DNA of 64,000 nucleotides from Geomonas edaphica (GCF_004917075.1 NZ_SSYB01000001.1:1-64000); one strand, 5' to 3'; shown: positions 23,731-33,210, counted from the first letter of the stretch. Numbers and translations: made by a program. Notes: generated by a model not told the origin, from the letters alone.

Positions 23731-25326
23731 ATGAAAGAGAAAACTGATTTTCTTGTGATTGGCAGTGGCATCGCGGGGCTTTCCTTCGCGCTGCAGGCGG
23801 CCGCTCACGGCAGGGTCGCCCTGGTTACCAAGAAGGACATTTCCGAATCCGCCACCAACTACGCCCAGGGGGGCATTGCCACCGTATCCTCGGAGGAGGA
23901 CACCTTCGACGCCCACGTGCAGGACACGCTAGTCGCCGGTGCCGGTGTCTGTCACGAGGACGTGGTGCGCATGGTGGTCGAGGAAGGGCCGCAGGTGATC
24001 CGCAACCTGATCGAGTGGGGAGTGCAGTTCACCAAGAGCGGCGACGCCTACGACCTGACCCGTGAGGGTGGCCACAGCGCGCGGCGCATCCTGCACGCCG
24101 AGGACATCACCGGCCGCGAGATCGAGCGCGCCCTGGTGCAGGCGGTTTTGAAGCACGACAACATCACCATCTACGAGGACCACATCGCCATCGATCTCGT
24201 CACCGAGGCGAAGGTACTCAAGAAGAACCTCGAGGAAAACCGCTGCCTGGGCGCACACGTGCTCGACAGAAAGAGCGGTGAGGTACGCACCTTCACGGCG
24301 CGCATCACGCTTCTTGCCTCCGGCGGCGCGGGCAAGGTCTACCTCTATACCTGCAACCCCGACGTCGCCACCGGCGACGGCGTCGCCATGGCCTACCGCG
24401 CCGGGGCGACCATCGCCAACATGGAATTCATGCAGTTCCATCCGACCACGCTCTACCACCCGAACGCCCGTTCCTTCCTCATCTCCGAGGCGGTGCGCGG
24501 CGAGGGTGCTATCCTCAAGCGCCGTGACGGCACCGCCTTCATGGAGAAGTACCACCACCTAAAAGACCTCGCCCCGCGCGACATCGTGGCCCGCGCCATA
24601 GACAACGAGATGAAGACCTACGGCGACGACTGCGTCTACCTCGACATCACGCACCGCGGCGCCGAGTACATCACCTCCCGTTTCCCGAACATCTACCAGA
24701 CCTGTCTCGAGTACGGCATCGACATGACGAAGGAGATGATCCCGGTCGTGCCGGCGGCGCATTACCTCTGCGGCGGCGTAGCGGTAGACAAGAACGCCGA
24801 GACCGACATAAAGCACCTCTATGCCATCGGCGAGGTCGCCTTCACCGGCCTGCACGGTGGCAACCGCCTGGCGAGCAACTCGCTTCTCGAGGCCGCGGTA
24901 TACGCGGGGCGCGCCTACAAGCACGCGGTGCAGGTCCTGAAAGACGGCGAGTTCAGCTTCCCCCAGATCCCCGAGTGGGACGCCGGTACCGCGACCAACT
25001 CCGACGAGATGGTGGTGGTCTCCCAAAACTGGGACGAGATCCGCCGCTTCATGTGGAATTACGTCGGCATCGTGAGAAGCGACAAGCGTCTGGCGCGCGC
25101 CATGCGCCGCATCGAGCTCATCCAGGACGAGATCGAGGAGTACTACTGGAACTTCATCGTCACCTCCGATCTCATCGAGCTTAGGAACATCGCCACCGTC
25201 GCCCAGTTGATCGTCGCCTGCGCGCAGATGAGGAAGGAGTCGCGCGGCTTGAACTACAACATCGACTATCCGGGCGTCGACGACGTGAACTGGAAATGCG
25301 ACACCCACATAAAGAAGAAGTTCTGA
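23731..25326 (+). CDS. nadB: L-aspartate oxidase
   Basis: The 531-residue flavoprotein oxidises aspartate to iminoaspartate, the first step of de novo NAD synthesis. The N-terminal FAD-binding motif [13 protein letters not shown] is present, as are the family stretches [23 protein letters not shown] and [14 protein letters not shown]. The start is ATG 23731 after GGGGGGAGT; an upstream frame start at 23701 lacks a site. It is followed by a chorismate mutase gene after seven bases, so it heads a five-gene run through glnD and xerD. Anaerobic bacteria use fumarate as acceptor, which fits this organism type. Confidence 0.96.
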   Translation: MKEKTDFLVIGSGIAGLSFALQAAAHGRVALVTKKDISESATNYAQGGIATVSSEEDTFDAHVQDTLVAGAGVCHEDVVRMVVEEGPQVIRNLIEWGVQFTKSGDAYDLTREGGHSARRILHAEDITGREIERALVQAVLKHDNITIYEDHIAIDLVTEAKVLKKNLEENRCLGAHVLDRKSGEVRTFTARITLLASGGAGKVYLYTCNPDVATGDGVAMAYRAGATIANMEFMQFHPTTLYHPNARSFLISEAVRGEGAILKRRDGTAFMEKYHHLKDLAPRDIVARAIDNEMKTYGDDCVYLDITHRGAEYITSRFPNIYQTCLEYGIDMTKEMIPVVPAAHYLCGGVAVDKNAETDIKHLYAIGEVAFTGLHGGNRLASNSLLEAAVYAGRAYKHAVQVLKDGEFSFPQIPEWDAGTATNSDEMVVVSQNWDEIRRFMWNYVGIVRSDKRLARAMRRIELIQDEIEEYYWNFIVTSDLIELRNIATVAQLIVACAQMRKESRGLNYNIDYPGVDDVNWKCDTHIKKKF

Positions 25327-25333
25327 GGGCTCC

Positions 25334-25609
25334 ATGAGCATAGACGACATCAGGGATCGGATTGACCGGCTGGACAGCGACCTTTTGCGCATCTTCAACG
25401 AGCGTGCCTCACTTGCCCTGCAGATAGGGGAGATCAAGAAGGGGCTCGATCTGCCGGTCTACGACCCTGCCAGAGAGAAGCGGATCTTCGCTCGCATGAC
25501 GGCGGAGAACGAGGGGCCGCTGGATGATCAGGCCATCGTGCGTCTCTTCGAGAGGGTGATCGACGAATCGCGGCGCCTTGAAAGGATCATGACCCGGGGC
25601 GAACACTAA
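25334..25609 (+). CDS. Chorismate mutase, AroQ class
   Basis: The 91-residue all-helical protein (SIDDIRDRIDRLDSDLLRIF, NERASLALQIGEIKK and YDPAREKRIF) carries the AroQ fold residues: Arg and Lys of the active site, then the R-E pair of helix 2. It converts chorismate to prephenate for Phe and Tyr synthesis. The length is that of a monofunctional minimal mutase. It lies between nadB and the small DAHP-synthase-like domain gene, 13 bp before the latter. Confidence 0.92.
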   Translation: MSIDDIRDRIDRLDSDLLRIFNERASLALQIGEIKKGLDLPVYDPAREKRIFARMTAENEGPLDDQAIVRLFERVIDESRRLERIMTRGEH

Positions 25610-25622
25610 AGGAGGTTTGCAG

Positions 25623-25832
25623 GTGCTGATCGTAATGCGCAAGACGGCCGACGAAAAGGCCCAGGAAGAGATCAAGTCGTACCTCATCGAACGCGGTTTC
25701 GACATCCACCAGTCCACCGGAGCAAACCGGGTCATCATAGGCGTCATCGGCGACACCGAGAATATCCCCGAAGCGGATATCCAGGCGTTTCCCGGCGTCC
25801 TGCAAGTGGTCCGCATCGCCAAGGAAGAGTGA
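25623..25832 (+). CDS. Free-standing ferredoxin-like domain of DAHP synthase (AroF N-terminal type)
   Basis: The 69-residue protein (MLIVMRKTADEKAQEEIKSY, then STGANRVIIGVIGDTENIPE and FPGVLQVVRIAKE) matches the N-terminal regulatory ferredoxin-like domain of type I-beta DAHP synthases, without the barrel that normally follows. The start is GTG 25623, seven bases after AAGGAGG; a TTG at 25617 is the alternative. It directly follows chorismate mutase and its stop overlaps the glnD start. A role in feedback control of the shikimate entry enzyme, or of the neighbouring mutase, is an inference. Confidence 0.75.
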   Translation: MLIVMRKTADEKAQEEIKSYLIERGFDIHQSTGANRVIIGVIGDTENIPEADIQAFPGVLQVVRIAKEE

Positions 25833-28516
25833 TGCGCCTCAACATAAACGCATACCTCTCGGAGTCGATGAAGGGAGACGGCAAGAGCTTCGAGGAGAAG
25901 CGCGGCGCCTACCTCGCGGCTGCGCGCGAATTTCTGGAGCATTTCCGGGAGGAGTCCAAGCGTTCGCACCGGGAGGGTGAGGACGGCATCTCCGTGGTGC
26001 AGTCGATAACGGCGATGACCGACGCCCTTGTGACGCGGCTTTTCACCGCGCTCTCAGACGACCTGCAGATGCATAAAAGCGGGCAGCTGGCGCTCGTCGC
26101 GGTTGGGGGGTACGGCCGGCGCGAACTGAATCCGTACTCCGACCTCGACCTCCTCTTTCTTTACAGCGGGAAGGAGTCCAAGGTGGTCGAGGAGGCGGCG
26201 AACCGCCTGCTTTACTTCCTGTGGGACCTGCGCCTGGACGTCGGCTATTCGGTGCGCACCATAACCGACTGCGTGGAGATGGCGAATAACGACATCACGG
26301 TGAAGACGGCGCTTCTCGACGCGCGCCTTCTCACCGGCAGCGAGCACCTCTTCGGCGAGCTGAAGAAGATGATGGTCACCCAGGTGCTCGCCAAGAGAAG
26401 CGACGCCTTCATCGGCGAGAAGCTGGAGGAGTTGAGGAAGCGGCGTGAGAAGTACGGCTCCAGCGTCTATATCCTCGAACCCAACATCAAGGAAGGTGAG
26501 GGGTGCCTCAGGGACCTGCACACCGCGATGTGGGTCGCCAAGATCAAGTACAAGGTGGACGAGCCGCGCGAGCTGGTTATGAAGGGTGTCCTCTCCGAGG
26601 AGGAGATCGGCATGTACTACAGCTCGCTCTCCTACCTCTGGCGCATCAGAAACGAACTCCATTACCTGGCCGGCCGCAAAAACGACCAGTTGACCTTCGA
26701 GGCGCAGATCTCCATCGCCCGATTCTTCGGCTATGAGGACCGAGAAAAGACCCTCGCCGTAGAACAGTTCATGCAGGACTTCTACCTCCACGCGAACCGC
26801 GTCGAACACTTCAGCTCGCTTCTCATCACCAAGTGCAGCCAGCGCGACGACTCCACCCGCAAGATCCTCGGCTACTTCACGCGCCGTCCCATCGGAGACG
26901 GGTTCTACGTCGTTAAGGGGGAACTCGTGGTCCCCGACGAGAGCGTGATCGAAAAGGATCCGGTCCGTCTCATCAAGATCTTCGAGCATGCCCAGAGGCA
27001 GGGGGTGGCCCTCGGACTCGCCACGAAGACCCTGATCCGGAACAACCTCGACCTCGTCAACGACAAGTTCCGCCGATCCAAAGAGGCGAATGCCTCCTTC
27101 ATAAACATCCTGCAGTCCGAGAAGAAGCTCTACGACACCCTGCAGCAGATGCACCACCTGGGCTTTCTGAACCGTTTCATCCCTGAGTTTGAGCGCATCT
27201 ACTGCAAGGTGCAGCACGACGTCTACCACATCTATACGGTCGACACCCACACCCTCTTCGCCGTCGAGGAGATCGCGAAGCTGTGGCGCGGCGAGCACAA
27301 GGAAACCCTGCCGCTTCTGACCCAACTCGCCATGGAGGTCGACAAGCGCTGGCTTTTGCTCCTCGCCGTCTTGTTCCACGACATCGGGAAAGGGGGAGGG
27401 GGGGGGCATGCGGAGATCGGTGCCGAACTCACGAAGACCATCGCCCGGCGCATGGGGCTCATCAAGGAAGATTCCGAAAGGCTGCAGTTCCTCGTGCGCC
27501 AGCATCTCCTTTTGGCCCACATCGCCCAGCGCCGCGACCTGCACGACGAGCGCATGATCATCCAGTTCGCGCGCCAGATGGAAAAGAGCGAGAACCTGAA
27601 GATGCTCTACCTCCTCACCTACGCCGACATAAAGGCCGTGGGGCCGGAGGTATGGACCGAGTGGAAGGCGCTTTTGCTGCAGGAACTCTACGAGAAGGCG
27701 TTCACTGTGCTGGAGCGCGGGGACTTCAAACTGGAGGCGTCCGGGGAGCGTGTGCGCCGCGTCAAGCGGACCATCTTCGATCTTCTTGCCGACGACTATC
27801 CGGGGCAGTTCATCAAGGACGAGCTGCAGGCGCTCTCCACGAGGCATCTTCTCTCTTACGCCCCCGAGCTCATCGCGGGGCATGTGCGCATCCTGCTGGA
27901 GATGCCCAAGACGCAACTGGTGCTGCAGGTGTCCCACGAGGTGGATAAGGGATTCACCAATTGCACGATCTGCACCTACGACGTTCCCGGTCTCTTCTCT
28001 ATGATCACCGGGGTGATGGCGGCCAACGGCATGAACATCTTAGGCGCGCAGATCCACACTAACAGGAACGAGAAGGCGCTGGATATCCTGCAGGTCAATT
28101 CGCCGCAGGGTTTCGTGATCACCGAAGAGAACCGCTGGGCCCGATTCGAATCCGATCTGCGGCAGGTGCTGGAAGGAAAGGTCCGGGTAGGGCAACTGGT
28201 GGCGAAAAGGCACCGCCCGAGCATCCTCACCGAGAAGGCGAAGCCGACCGTGCCGGCGCGCGTGGAGATCGACAACGAGGTCTCCTCCGATTACACGGTC
28301 ATCGACATCTACGCCCACGATAAAGTGGGGCTTTTGTACAGCATCACCAGTACGCTGACGCGGCTAGGGCTCTACATAGGCGTCTCCAAGATCTCCACCA
28401 AGGTGGACCAGGTCGCAGACGTCTTCTACGTGAAGGACATCTTCGGCCACAAGATCTCGGATCCCGGCAAGCTCGAGGAGATCCGCAAGGAGCTCCTCGA
28501 GGCGGTTGACGGCTAG
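25832..28516 (+). CDS. glnD: PII uridylyltransferase / uridylyl-removing enzyme
   Basis: The 894-residue nitrogen sensor uridylylates PII when glutamine is low and removes UMP when it is high. Domains in order are the nucleotidyltransferase (GGYGRRELNPYSDLDLLFLY, with the catalytic GG...DLD), the PII-UTase linker, an HD domain (LLAVLFHDIGKGGGGGHAEI) and two C-terminal ACT domains (from about 705 and about 815). The start is ATG 25832, overlapping the previous stop (TGATG), with AAGGAAGAG upstream. The HD loop has a run of five glycines encoded by a G-rich tract, which is unusual. Confidence 0.95.
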   Translation: MRLNINAYLSESMKGDGKSFEEKRGAYLAAAREFLEHFREESKRSHREGEDGISVVQSITAMTDALVTRLFTALSDDLQMHKSGQLALVAVGGYGRRELNPYSDLDLLFLYSGKESKVVEEAANRLLYFLWDLRLDVGYSVRTITDCVEMANNDITVKTALLDARLLTGSEHLFGELKKMMVTQVLAKRSDAFIGEKLEELRKRREKYGSSVYILEPNIKEGEGCLRDLHTAMWVAKIKYKVDEPRELVMKGVLSEEEIGMYYSSLSYLWRIRNELHYLAGRKNDQLTFEAQISIARFFGYEDREKTLAVEQFMQDFYLHANRVEHFSSLLITKCSQRDDSTRKILGYFTRRPIGDGFYVVKGELVVPDESVIEKDPVRLIKIFEHAQRQGVALGLATKTLIRNNLDLVNDKFRRSKEANASFINILQSEKKLYDTLQQMHHLGFLNRFIPEFERIYCKVQHDVYHIYTVDTHTLFAVEEIAKLWRGEHKETLPLLTQLAMEVDKRWLLLLAVLFHDIGKGGGGGHAEIGAELTKTIARRMGLIKEDSERLQFLVRQHLLLAHIAQRRDLHDERMIIQFARQMEKSENLKMLYLLTYADIKAVGPEVWTEWKALLLQELYEKAFTVLERGDFKLEASGERVRRVKRTIFDLLADDYPGQFIKDELQALSTRHLLSYAPELIAGHVRILLEMPKTQLVLQVSHEVDKGFTNCTICTYDVPGLFSMITGVMAANGMNILGAQIHTNRNEKALDILQVNSPQGFVITEENRWARFESDLRQVLEGKVRVGQLVAKRHRPSILTEKAKPTVPARVEIDNEVSSDYTVIDIYAHDKVGLLYSITSTLTRLGLYIGVSKISTKVDQVADVFYVKDIFGHKISDPGKLEEIRKELLEAVDG

Positions 28517-29394
28517 TGGACAGCTACCTCGACCTCTTCCTGCACTACCTCCTGGTGGAGAAGGGGGCGGCGGCGAACACGGTGGCGGCCTACAGCCGCG
28601 ACCTCACGCGCTACCTTGCCCACCTGGGGAACCGGGAACCCGGAGACATCCGCCCAAGCGACGTGACCGGGTACTTAACGAGGCTCAAAGGGGAGGGGAT
28701 CGCGCCGCGAAGCCGGGCGAGGGCGCTTTCTGCGCTCAGAATGCTGCACCGCTTCCTGGTCCGCGAAGGTTACTGCGAGACGAACCCGACCGCCATCATC
28801 GAGGCCCCCAAGGGGGTGAAGAAGCTCCCGGCGGTCTTAAGCCCACGCGAGGTGGAGGCGCTACTCGCCGCGCCCCTCGATACCGGCGCCATCGAACTGC
28901 GCGACAAGGCGATGCTGGAGCTTCTCTACGCGACCGGGCTCAGGGTTTCCGAGCTGGTGGGCCTCAAGGCGAGCGACGTCAACATCTCCGCCGGTTACCT
29001 GATGACGATAGGTAAGGGTGACAAGGAGCGTCTGGTGCCGATGGGGGAGAGCGCGTGCCGTCATGTGCGCGAGTACCTCGGCCAGGCACGTCAGGAGCTT
29101 TTGAAGGAGAAGAGCTCACCGCTTCTTTTCATAAGCCGTCTGGGCGAGGGGATGACCCGGCAGGCCTTCTGGAACATCATCAAGAAGAGGGCGCTTCAGT
29201 CCGGGGTGAGAAGCGGTATCTCGCCGCACACCCTGCGGCACTCCTTCGCGACGCACCTTTTGGAGAACGGTGCGGATCTGAGGAGCGTGCAGATCATGCT
29301 CGGCCACGCCGACCTCTCGAGCACCCAGATCTACACCCACGTGACCCGGGAAAGGCTCAAGCGACTGCACGAAAAGGTGCACCCCAGGGGATGA
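28516..29394 (+). CDS. xerD: Site-specific recombinase XerD
   Basis: The 292-residue tyrosine recombinase resolves chromosome dimers at dif with XerC. The N-terminal SAM-like domain reads YLLVEKGAAANTVAAYSRDL, as in XerD. The catalytic residues are Arg in LYATGLRVSELVGL, HTLRHSFATHLLENGADLRS, LGHADLSSTQIYTH and the Tyr in that last motif. It starts at a GTG overlapping the glnD stop codon, so it is translationally coupled. It is not related to the mobile-element integrase. Confidence 0.93.
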   Translation: MDSYLDLFLHYLLVEKGAAANTVAAYSRDLTRYLAHLGNREPGDIRPSDVTGYLTRLKGEGIAPRSRARALSALRMLHRFLVREGYCETNPTAIIEAPKGVKKLPAVLSPREVEALLAAPLDTGAIELRDKAMLELLYATGLRVSELVGLKASDVNISAGYLMTIGKGDKERLVPMGESACRHVREYLGQARQELLKEKSSPLLFISRLGEGMTRQAFWNIIKKRALQSGVRSGISPHTLRHSFATHLLENGADLRSVQIMLGHADLSSTQIYTHVTRERLKRLHEKVHPRG

Positions 29395-29404
29395 ATAAAA
29401 GACT

Positions 29405-29505
29405 CAACGCAAAGGCGCAAAGGCGCGGAGACGCAAAGAGACCTCCGGAGTTACACCTTTTCCGGTTTCAACCTTTGCGCCTTTGCGGCTTCGCGTCTTT
29501 GCGTT
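29405..29505. repeat. Large imperfect inverted repeat of the AACGCAAAGGCGCAAAGG type
   Basis: The arms at 29405-29438 (AACGCAAAGGCGCAAAGGCG...) and 29473-29505 (CTTTGCGCCTTTGCGGCTTC...) are near-complementary and enclose a loop of about 34 nt. I recognise this as a type of intergenic repeat found in many environmental bacterial genomes. Its position right after the xerD stop could also terminate or stabilise that transcript. Confidence 0.75.
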
Positions 29506-29551
29506 AAAGAAGTGTTTCAGTTAACACCAATCACTTATAAGGATGGATGCT

Positions 29552-30751
29552 ATGAAGTACGTGATATTGCTTGGCGACGGGATGTCGGATCACCCGGTCG
29601 GTGCACTGAATGGAAAAACGCCGCTGCAGGCGGCAAAAACGCCCAACATGGATTTCATGGCCAAGAGGGGAACGCTCGGGCTCGCGCAAACGGTGCCTGA
29701 AGGCTACCCCCCCGGCTCCGACGTGGCGAACCTCGCCATGTTCGGCTACAACCCGGTTGACTGCTACACCGGCCGCTCCCCCCTCGAGGCGGCAAGCATG
29801 GGTGTATCCCTCGGGCCGGACGACGTCGCCTTCCGCTTAAATCTCGTGCACCTGGAGCCGCGCGGCGGCAAGCTGATCATGGAAGATTATTCGGCCGGGC
29901 ATATCTCCACCGCGGACGGCCGCGAACTGGTGGAGGAGTTGCAGCGCCATCTCGGCAGCGAGGAATTCTCCTTCCACCCCGGCGTAAGCTACCGCCACCT
30001 CATGGTATGGCATGGCGGCAAGACCCAGATCAAGATGACCCCGCCGCACGATATCTCCGGTCAGGACATAACCAGTTACATGCCGGTGGGAGAGGGGAGC
30101 GACCGCCTCATCTACCTGATGAACGCCGCTCAGCTGGTCTTCCACAACCACCCGCAATACAAGCGCCGCGCCGAGAAGGGTGAGACTCCCGCCAACTCGA
30201 TCTGGCTTTGGGGGCACGGCAAGGCACCCGCCATGGATAAGTTCACCACCCGCTTCGGCCTCTCAGGCGCGGTGATCTCGGCAGTCGATCTCATCAAGGG
30301 AATCGGCGTCTACGCAGGCCTCGACATCATCAACGTCCCCGGTGCGACCGGCTACCTGGACACCAACTTCGACGGCAAGGCCCAGGCCGCGGTCGAGGCG
30401 CTCAAGGAGCGTGACTTCGTGTTCGTGCATGTAGAGGCGCCCGACGAGGCGTCGCACTCCGGCAAGCTGGAAGACAAGATCAAGGCGATCGAACTCTTCG
30501 ACGAGAAGATCGTCGGCCCGGTGCTCGAAGGGATTAAGCAGTACGGCGCGTACCGCATCCTTTGCGCCCCCGACCATCCCACGCCGGTCGCCCTCATGAC
30601 CCATACCGGTGAGGCGGTTCCCTTCGTGATCTATGCCGGTGAAGATCAGGAGAAGGGGAATGTTGCCGGGTACGACGAGGTATCCGCCACCGCGACCGGC
30701 ATCAAGGTCGACCCCGGCTACAAACTGATGGAGATGCTGCTGAACCGGTAG
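29552..30751 (+). CDS. Cofactor-independent phosphoglycerate mutase-family protein / proposed homoserine kinase
   Basis: The 399-residue alkaline-phosphatase-superfamily protein starts MKYVILLGDGMSDHPVGALN and has the metal-binding pattern of archaeal-type phosphoglycerate mutases: DGM near the start, VEAPDEASHSG and CAPDHPTPV. The PGSDVANLAMFGYNP segment holds the phosphorylated serine. The bacterial branch (TIGR02535) is proposed to be homoserine kinase for threonine synthesis, so either activity is possible. The start is ATG 29552 with AAGGA eight bases upstream; ATG 29543 is too close to the site. Confidence 0.88.
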   Translation: MKYVILLGDGMSDHPVGALNGKTPLQAAKTPNMDFMAKRGTLGLAQTVPEGYPPGSDVANLAMFGYNPVDCYTGRSPLEAASMGVSLGPDDVAFRLNLVHLEPRGGKLIMEDYSAGHISTADGRELVEELQRHLGSEEFSFHPGVSYRHLMVWHGGKTQIKMTPPHDISGQDITSYMPVGEGSDRLIYLMNAAQLVFHNHPQYKRRAEKGETPANSIWLWGHGKAPAMDKFTTRFGLSGAVISAVDLIKGIGVYAGLDIINVPGATGYLDTNFDGKAQAAVEALKERDFVFVHVEAPDEASHSGKLEDKIKAIELFDEKIVGPVLEGIKQYGAYRILCAPDHPTPVALMTHTGEAVPFVIYAGEDQEKGNVAGYDEVSATATGIKVDPGYKLMEMLLNR

Positions 30752-30992
30752 TAGCGGTCCCTTCGCCCTCCGGGAGAGGGGTAGGGGTGAGGGAGATGCC
30801 GGCAAGGAAGCGTGCTGCACGGGCAAACGGGCCAGTTTCGCTGCCGTCCACATAAAATGAAATCGTCTGCCCTGCACCTTCACATTAAGCGTTGACAACC
30901 GCCTGGCGTCGGGTTTTAATGGCGAGTCTATGACCGCCCGACCCACGGTCATGCCCCCGGGCGATATCACACTAAGCTTCAGGAGGAATTTG
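30752..30992. other. Upstream region of the aminotransferase gene
   Basis: This gap of about 240 bp contains a GC-rich segment (CCCTCCGGGAGAGGGGTAGG and GGTGAGGG at about 30767-30800) that resembles a common dispersed intergenic repeat. No gene is apparent. The promoter of the downstream aminotransferase is probably within 30870-30960. Confidence 0.5.
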
Positions 30993-32297
30993 ATGAATCC
31001 ATTAGCCGCGGAGTTAAACGAGTCTCTGGCCCAGCACAGCCCCCATGTACTGGAGATGCTGTCCGATCTCGGCAAGAACCTCTTCTTCCCCAAGGGAATC
31101 CTTACCCAGTCGGCTGAAGCCAAGGATAAAGCCCACAAATTCAATGCCACTATCGGCATCGCCACCGAGAACGGCGGCCCGATGTACCTTTCCTGCATCC
31201 AGGACAAGCTGACCTCCTTCGATCCGAAGGACATCTTCCCGTACGCTCCGCCGGCAGGCAAACCCGAGCTGCGCTCCCTGTGGCGCGAGAAGATGCTGCG
31301 CGAGAATCCGAGCCAGGTCGGCAAGCACTTCAGCAACCCGATCGTAACCAACGCGCTCACCCACGGCCTCTCCATCGTCGCCGACATGTTCGTCGACAAG
31401 GGTGACCACCTGATCCTTCCGGACATGCTCTGGGGCAACTACAACCTGACCTTCGGCACCTGCTCCGGCGCCATCGTCAAGAAGTACCCGACCTTTACTG
31501 CGGCGGGCGGCTACGACGTCGACGCCTTCAAGGCCGTCTTGAAAAACTCGGCCGAGGAGAAGGGGAAGGTAATCGTGCTCCTTAACTTCCCGAACAACCC
31601 GAGCGGCTACACCCCGACCGTTGCCGAAGGTGACGCCCTCGTCGCCGCCATCAAGGAAGTTGCCGAGTCCGGCTGCAACGTGGTCGCCATAACCGACGAC
31701 GCCTACTTCGGTCTCTTCTACGAGGACAGCCTGAAGGAGTCGCTCTTCGGCAAGCTGGCCAACATCCACCCGCGCATCCTTGCAATTAAGCTCGACGGCG
31801 CCACTAAGGAAGAGTTCGTCTGGGGCTTCCGCACCGGTTTCGTCACCTTCGCCGACGGCAACGACTACGAGAACGCACCGGTCATGAACGCCCTCGAGAA
31901 GAAGGCGATGGGCATCATCCGTGCCCGCATCTCGAACTGCCCGCATCCGTCCCAGACCTTCGTCATCGAGGCGCTGCGTTCCCCGGACTTCCTCAAGCAG
32001 AAAGAGGAGAAGTTCGAGATCATGAAGGGGCGTGCGCTCAAAACCAAGGAAGTCCTCAACAGCGGCAAGTACGACAGCGCCTGGGATTACTACCCGTTCA
32101 ACTCCGGCTACTTCATGTGTCTGAAGCTTAAGAACGTGGATTCCGAGAAGCTGCGCGTGCACCTCCTCGAGAAATACGGCGTCGGCGCCATCTCCACCAC
32201 CAAGACCGACCTTCGTATCGCCTTCTCCTGCATCGCCGAGGAGGACATCCCGGAACTGTTCGACATCATCTACAAGGGTGCACAGGACCTGGCTTAA
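30993..32297 (+). CDS. Aminotransferase class I/II (fold type I, PLP)
   Basis: The 434-residue protein has the PLP-enzyme core: NFPNNPSGYTPT, DDAYFGLFYED and the Schiff-base lysine region AIKLDGATKEEFVWGFRTGF. It starts at ATG 30993 with AGGAGG six bases upstream. The N-terminus (residues about 1-50, HVLEMLSDLGKNLFFPKGIL) is a sub-family extension seen in aminotransferases of this type. The substrate cannot be told from sequence. It is a single gene, ended by a terminator at 32342-32376. Confidence 0.85.
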   Translation: MNPLAAELNESLAQHSPHVLEMLSDLGKNLFFPKGILTQSAEAKDKAHKFNATIGIATENGGPMYLSCIQDKLTSFDPKDIFPYAPPAGKPELRSLWREKMLRENPSQVGKHFSNPIVTNALTHGLSIVADMFVDKGDHLILPDMLWGNYNLTFGTCSGAIVKKYPTFTAAGGYDVDAFKAVLKNSAEEKGKVIVLLNFPNNPSGYTPTVAEGDALVAAIKEVAESGCNVVAITDDAYFGLFYEDSLKESLFGKLANIHPRILAIKLDGATKEEFVWGFRTGFVTFADGNDYENAPVMNALEKKAMGIIRARISNCPHPSQTFVIEALRSPDFLKQKEEKFEIMKGRALKTKEVLNSGKYDSAWDYYPFNSGYFMCLKLKNVDSEKLRVHLLEKYGVGAISTTKTDLRIAFSCIAEEDIPELFDIIYKGAQDLA

Positions 32298-32341
32298 AAC
32301 CTAACGGACGTTCAACGTTCAACGTTCGACGTTAACAACTC

Positions 32342-32376
32342 AAAAGCCCCTGACGCTAGCGCGCAGGGGCTTTTTT
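32342..32376 (+). terminator. Terminator of the aminotransferase gene
   Basis: AAAAGCCCCTG and CAGGGGCTTTT flank a short GC-rich loop and are followed by TT. The strong stem lies 45 bp past the stop codon. Confidence 0.85.
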
Positions 32377-32459
32377 GTTGCTTCGAAGCAGGGATGATAT
32401 GTCGTGACGTCAACATTCTCTCTACCCGGTGTTCCGGCATCTAATTCCCGAAGAACAAT

Positions 32460-32492
32460 AAAGGGCCCCCCGAAATGCAGAGGGCCCTTTTT
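32460..32492. terminator. Bidirectional terminator facing lepB
   Basis: AAAGGGCC and GGGCCCTTTTT flank a 15-nt loop. On the minus strand the stem ends in TTTATTG, so it could end the lepA-lepB transcript. Confidence 0.65.
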
Positions 32493-32535
32493 GAGTTGAG
32501 GCTGCGAACGTTGAACGCTGAACGTTGAACGTGTT

Positions 32536-33210
32536 TTAGTTTATGAGTTTGCCGATCGCCCCCAGGCGCGGGCGCATCTTCTCGCTGTCCCAGGACCAGT
32601 ACTTGATGAAGGCAAGCCCCTTGATCTTCTCCCTGGTCACGAAGCCCCAGAAGCGGCTGTCGTAGGAACGGTCGCGGTTGTCGCCCATGACGAAATAGGA
32701 GTTGGGGGGGACCGTGACCGGGTCCTTGAAGTCCCTCGGGTTCATCTCCTTCGGGATCAGGTCCGCCTCCTTGTGCACCTCGTGCGGGTTGGCGTAAAGC
32801 TTCCCGTTCACGTAGACCCGCTTGTTCTTCACCTCGACCACGTCGCCCGGAACGCCGATGACGCGCTTGATGAAGTCCTTGGACGGGTCCTCAGGGTACT
32901 GGAACACGATGACGTCACCCTGCTTCGGATCGCGCAGCTTGAGGATCTCCGTGTCGGTGAAGGGGATCTTGGTGCCGTAGATGAACTTGTTGACCAGCAG
33001 GTGGTCGCCGATGGCGAGGGTGTCCTCCATGGAACCGGAGGGGATCTTAAACGCCTGCACGATGAATGTGCGGATCACCAGGGCGAGAAGGATCGCGATG
33101 ATGATTGATTCGGCATACTCGCGGACGATGTGTTTCGCCTTGACGGGTTTGGTCGGTTTCGCTGCAGGCTCGGCGGGCTTTTCTTCGCAGACGTTCTTGT
33201 AATCTTCCAT
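32536..33210 (-). CDS. lepB: Signal peptidase I
   Basis: The 224-residue membrane protease removes signal peptides from exported proteins. It has one transmembrane helix (about 29-50, ESIIIAILLALVIRTFIVQA), the catalytic Ser in IPSGSMEDTL (box B), the Lys in KRVIGVPGDVVEV (box D), and box E MGDNRDRSYDSRFWG. The N-terminal tail is Lys/Pro-rich. It lies 54 bp downstream of lepA in the same direction, the classic lepA-lepB operon. Confidence 0.95.
   Translation of the reverse strand: MEDYKNVCEEKPAEPAAKPTKPVKAKHIVREYAESIIIAILLALVIRTFIVQAFKIPSGSMEDTLAIGDHLLVNKFIYGTKIPFTDTEILKLRDPKQGDVIVFQYPEDPSKDFIKRVIGVPGDVVEVKNKRVYVNGKLYANPHEVHKEADLIPKEMNPRDFKDPVTVPPNSYFVMGDNRDRSYDSRFWGFVTREKIKGLAFIKYWSWDSEKMRPRLGAIGKLIN

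Larger units (their letters stand above)
32308..32532. repeat. Paired inverted GTTCAAC arrays, copy A
   Basis: The left arm at 32308-32336 (ACGTTCAACGTTCAACGTTC...) and the right arm at 32506-32532 (GAACGTTGAACGCTGAACGT...) are inverted copies. They fill the gap between the aminotransferase and lepB stops. Two intrinsic terminators lie between the arms. See 54222-54362 and 57909-58033 for the other copies. Confidence 0.85.

Noticed and set aside
26054-27937. A 627-residue minus-strand frame within glnD
   Set aside because: It is a high-GC shadow of glnD; no domain is recognisable and the sense strand is fully accounted for.
28516-29394. xerD as a second mobile-element integrase
   Set aside because: It is within a conserved chromosomal gene run, has the XerD N-terminus and no att repeats nearby.
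30767-30800. CCCTCCGGGAGAGGGGTAGG and GGTGAGGG segment as a regulatory site
   Set aside because: It looks like a common dispersed intergenic repeat; no evidence for a regulatory role.
30263-31438. A 391-residue minus-strand frame over the proposed homoserine kinase and aminotransferase genes
   Set aside because: It crosses two sense genes and has no recognisable motifs.
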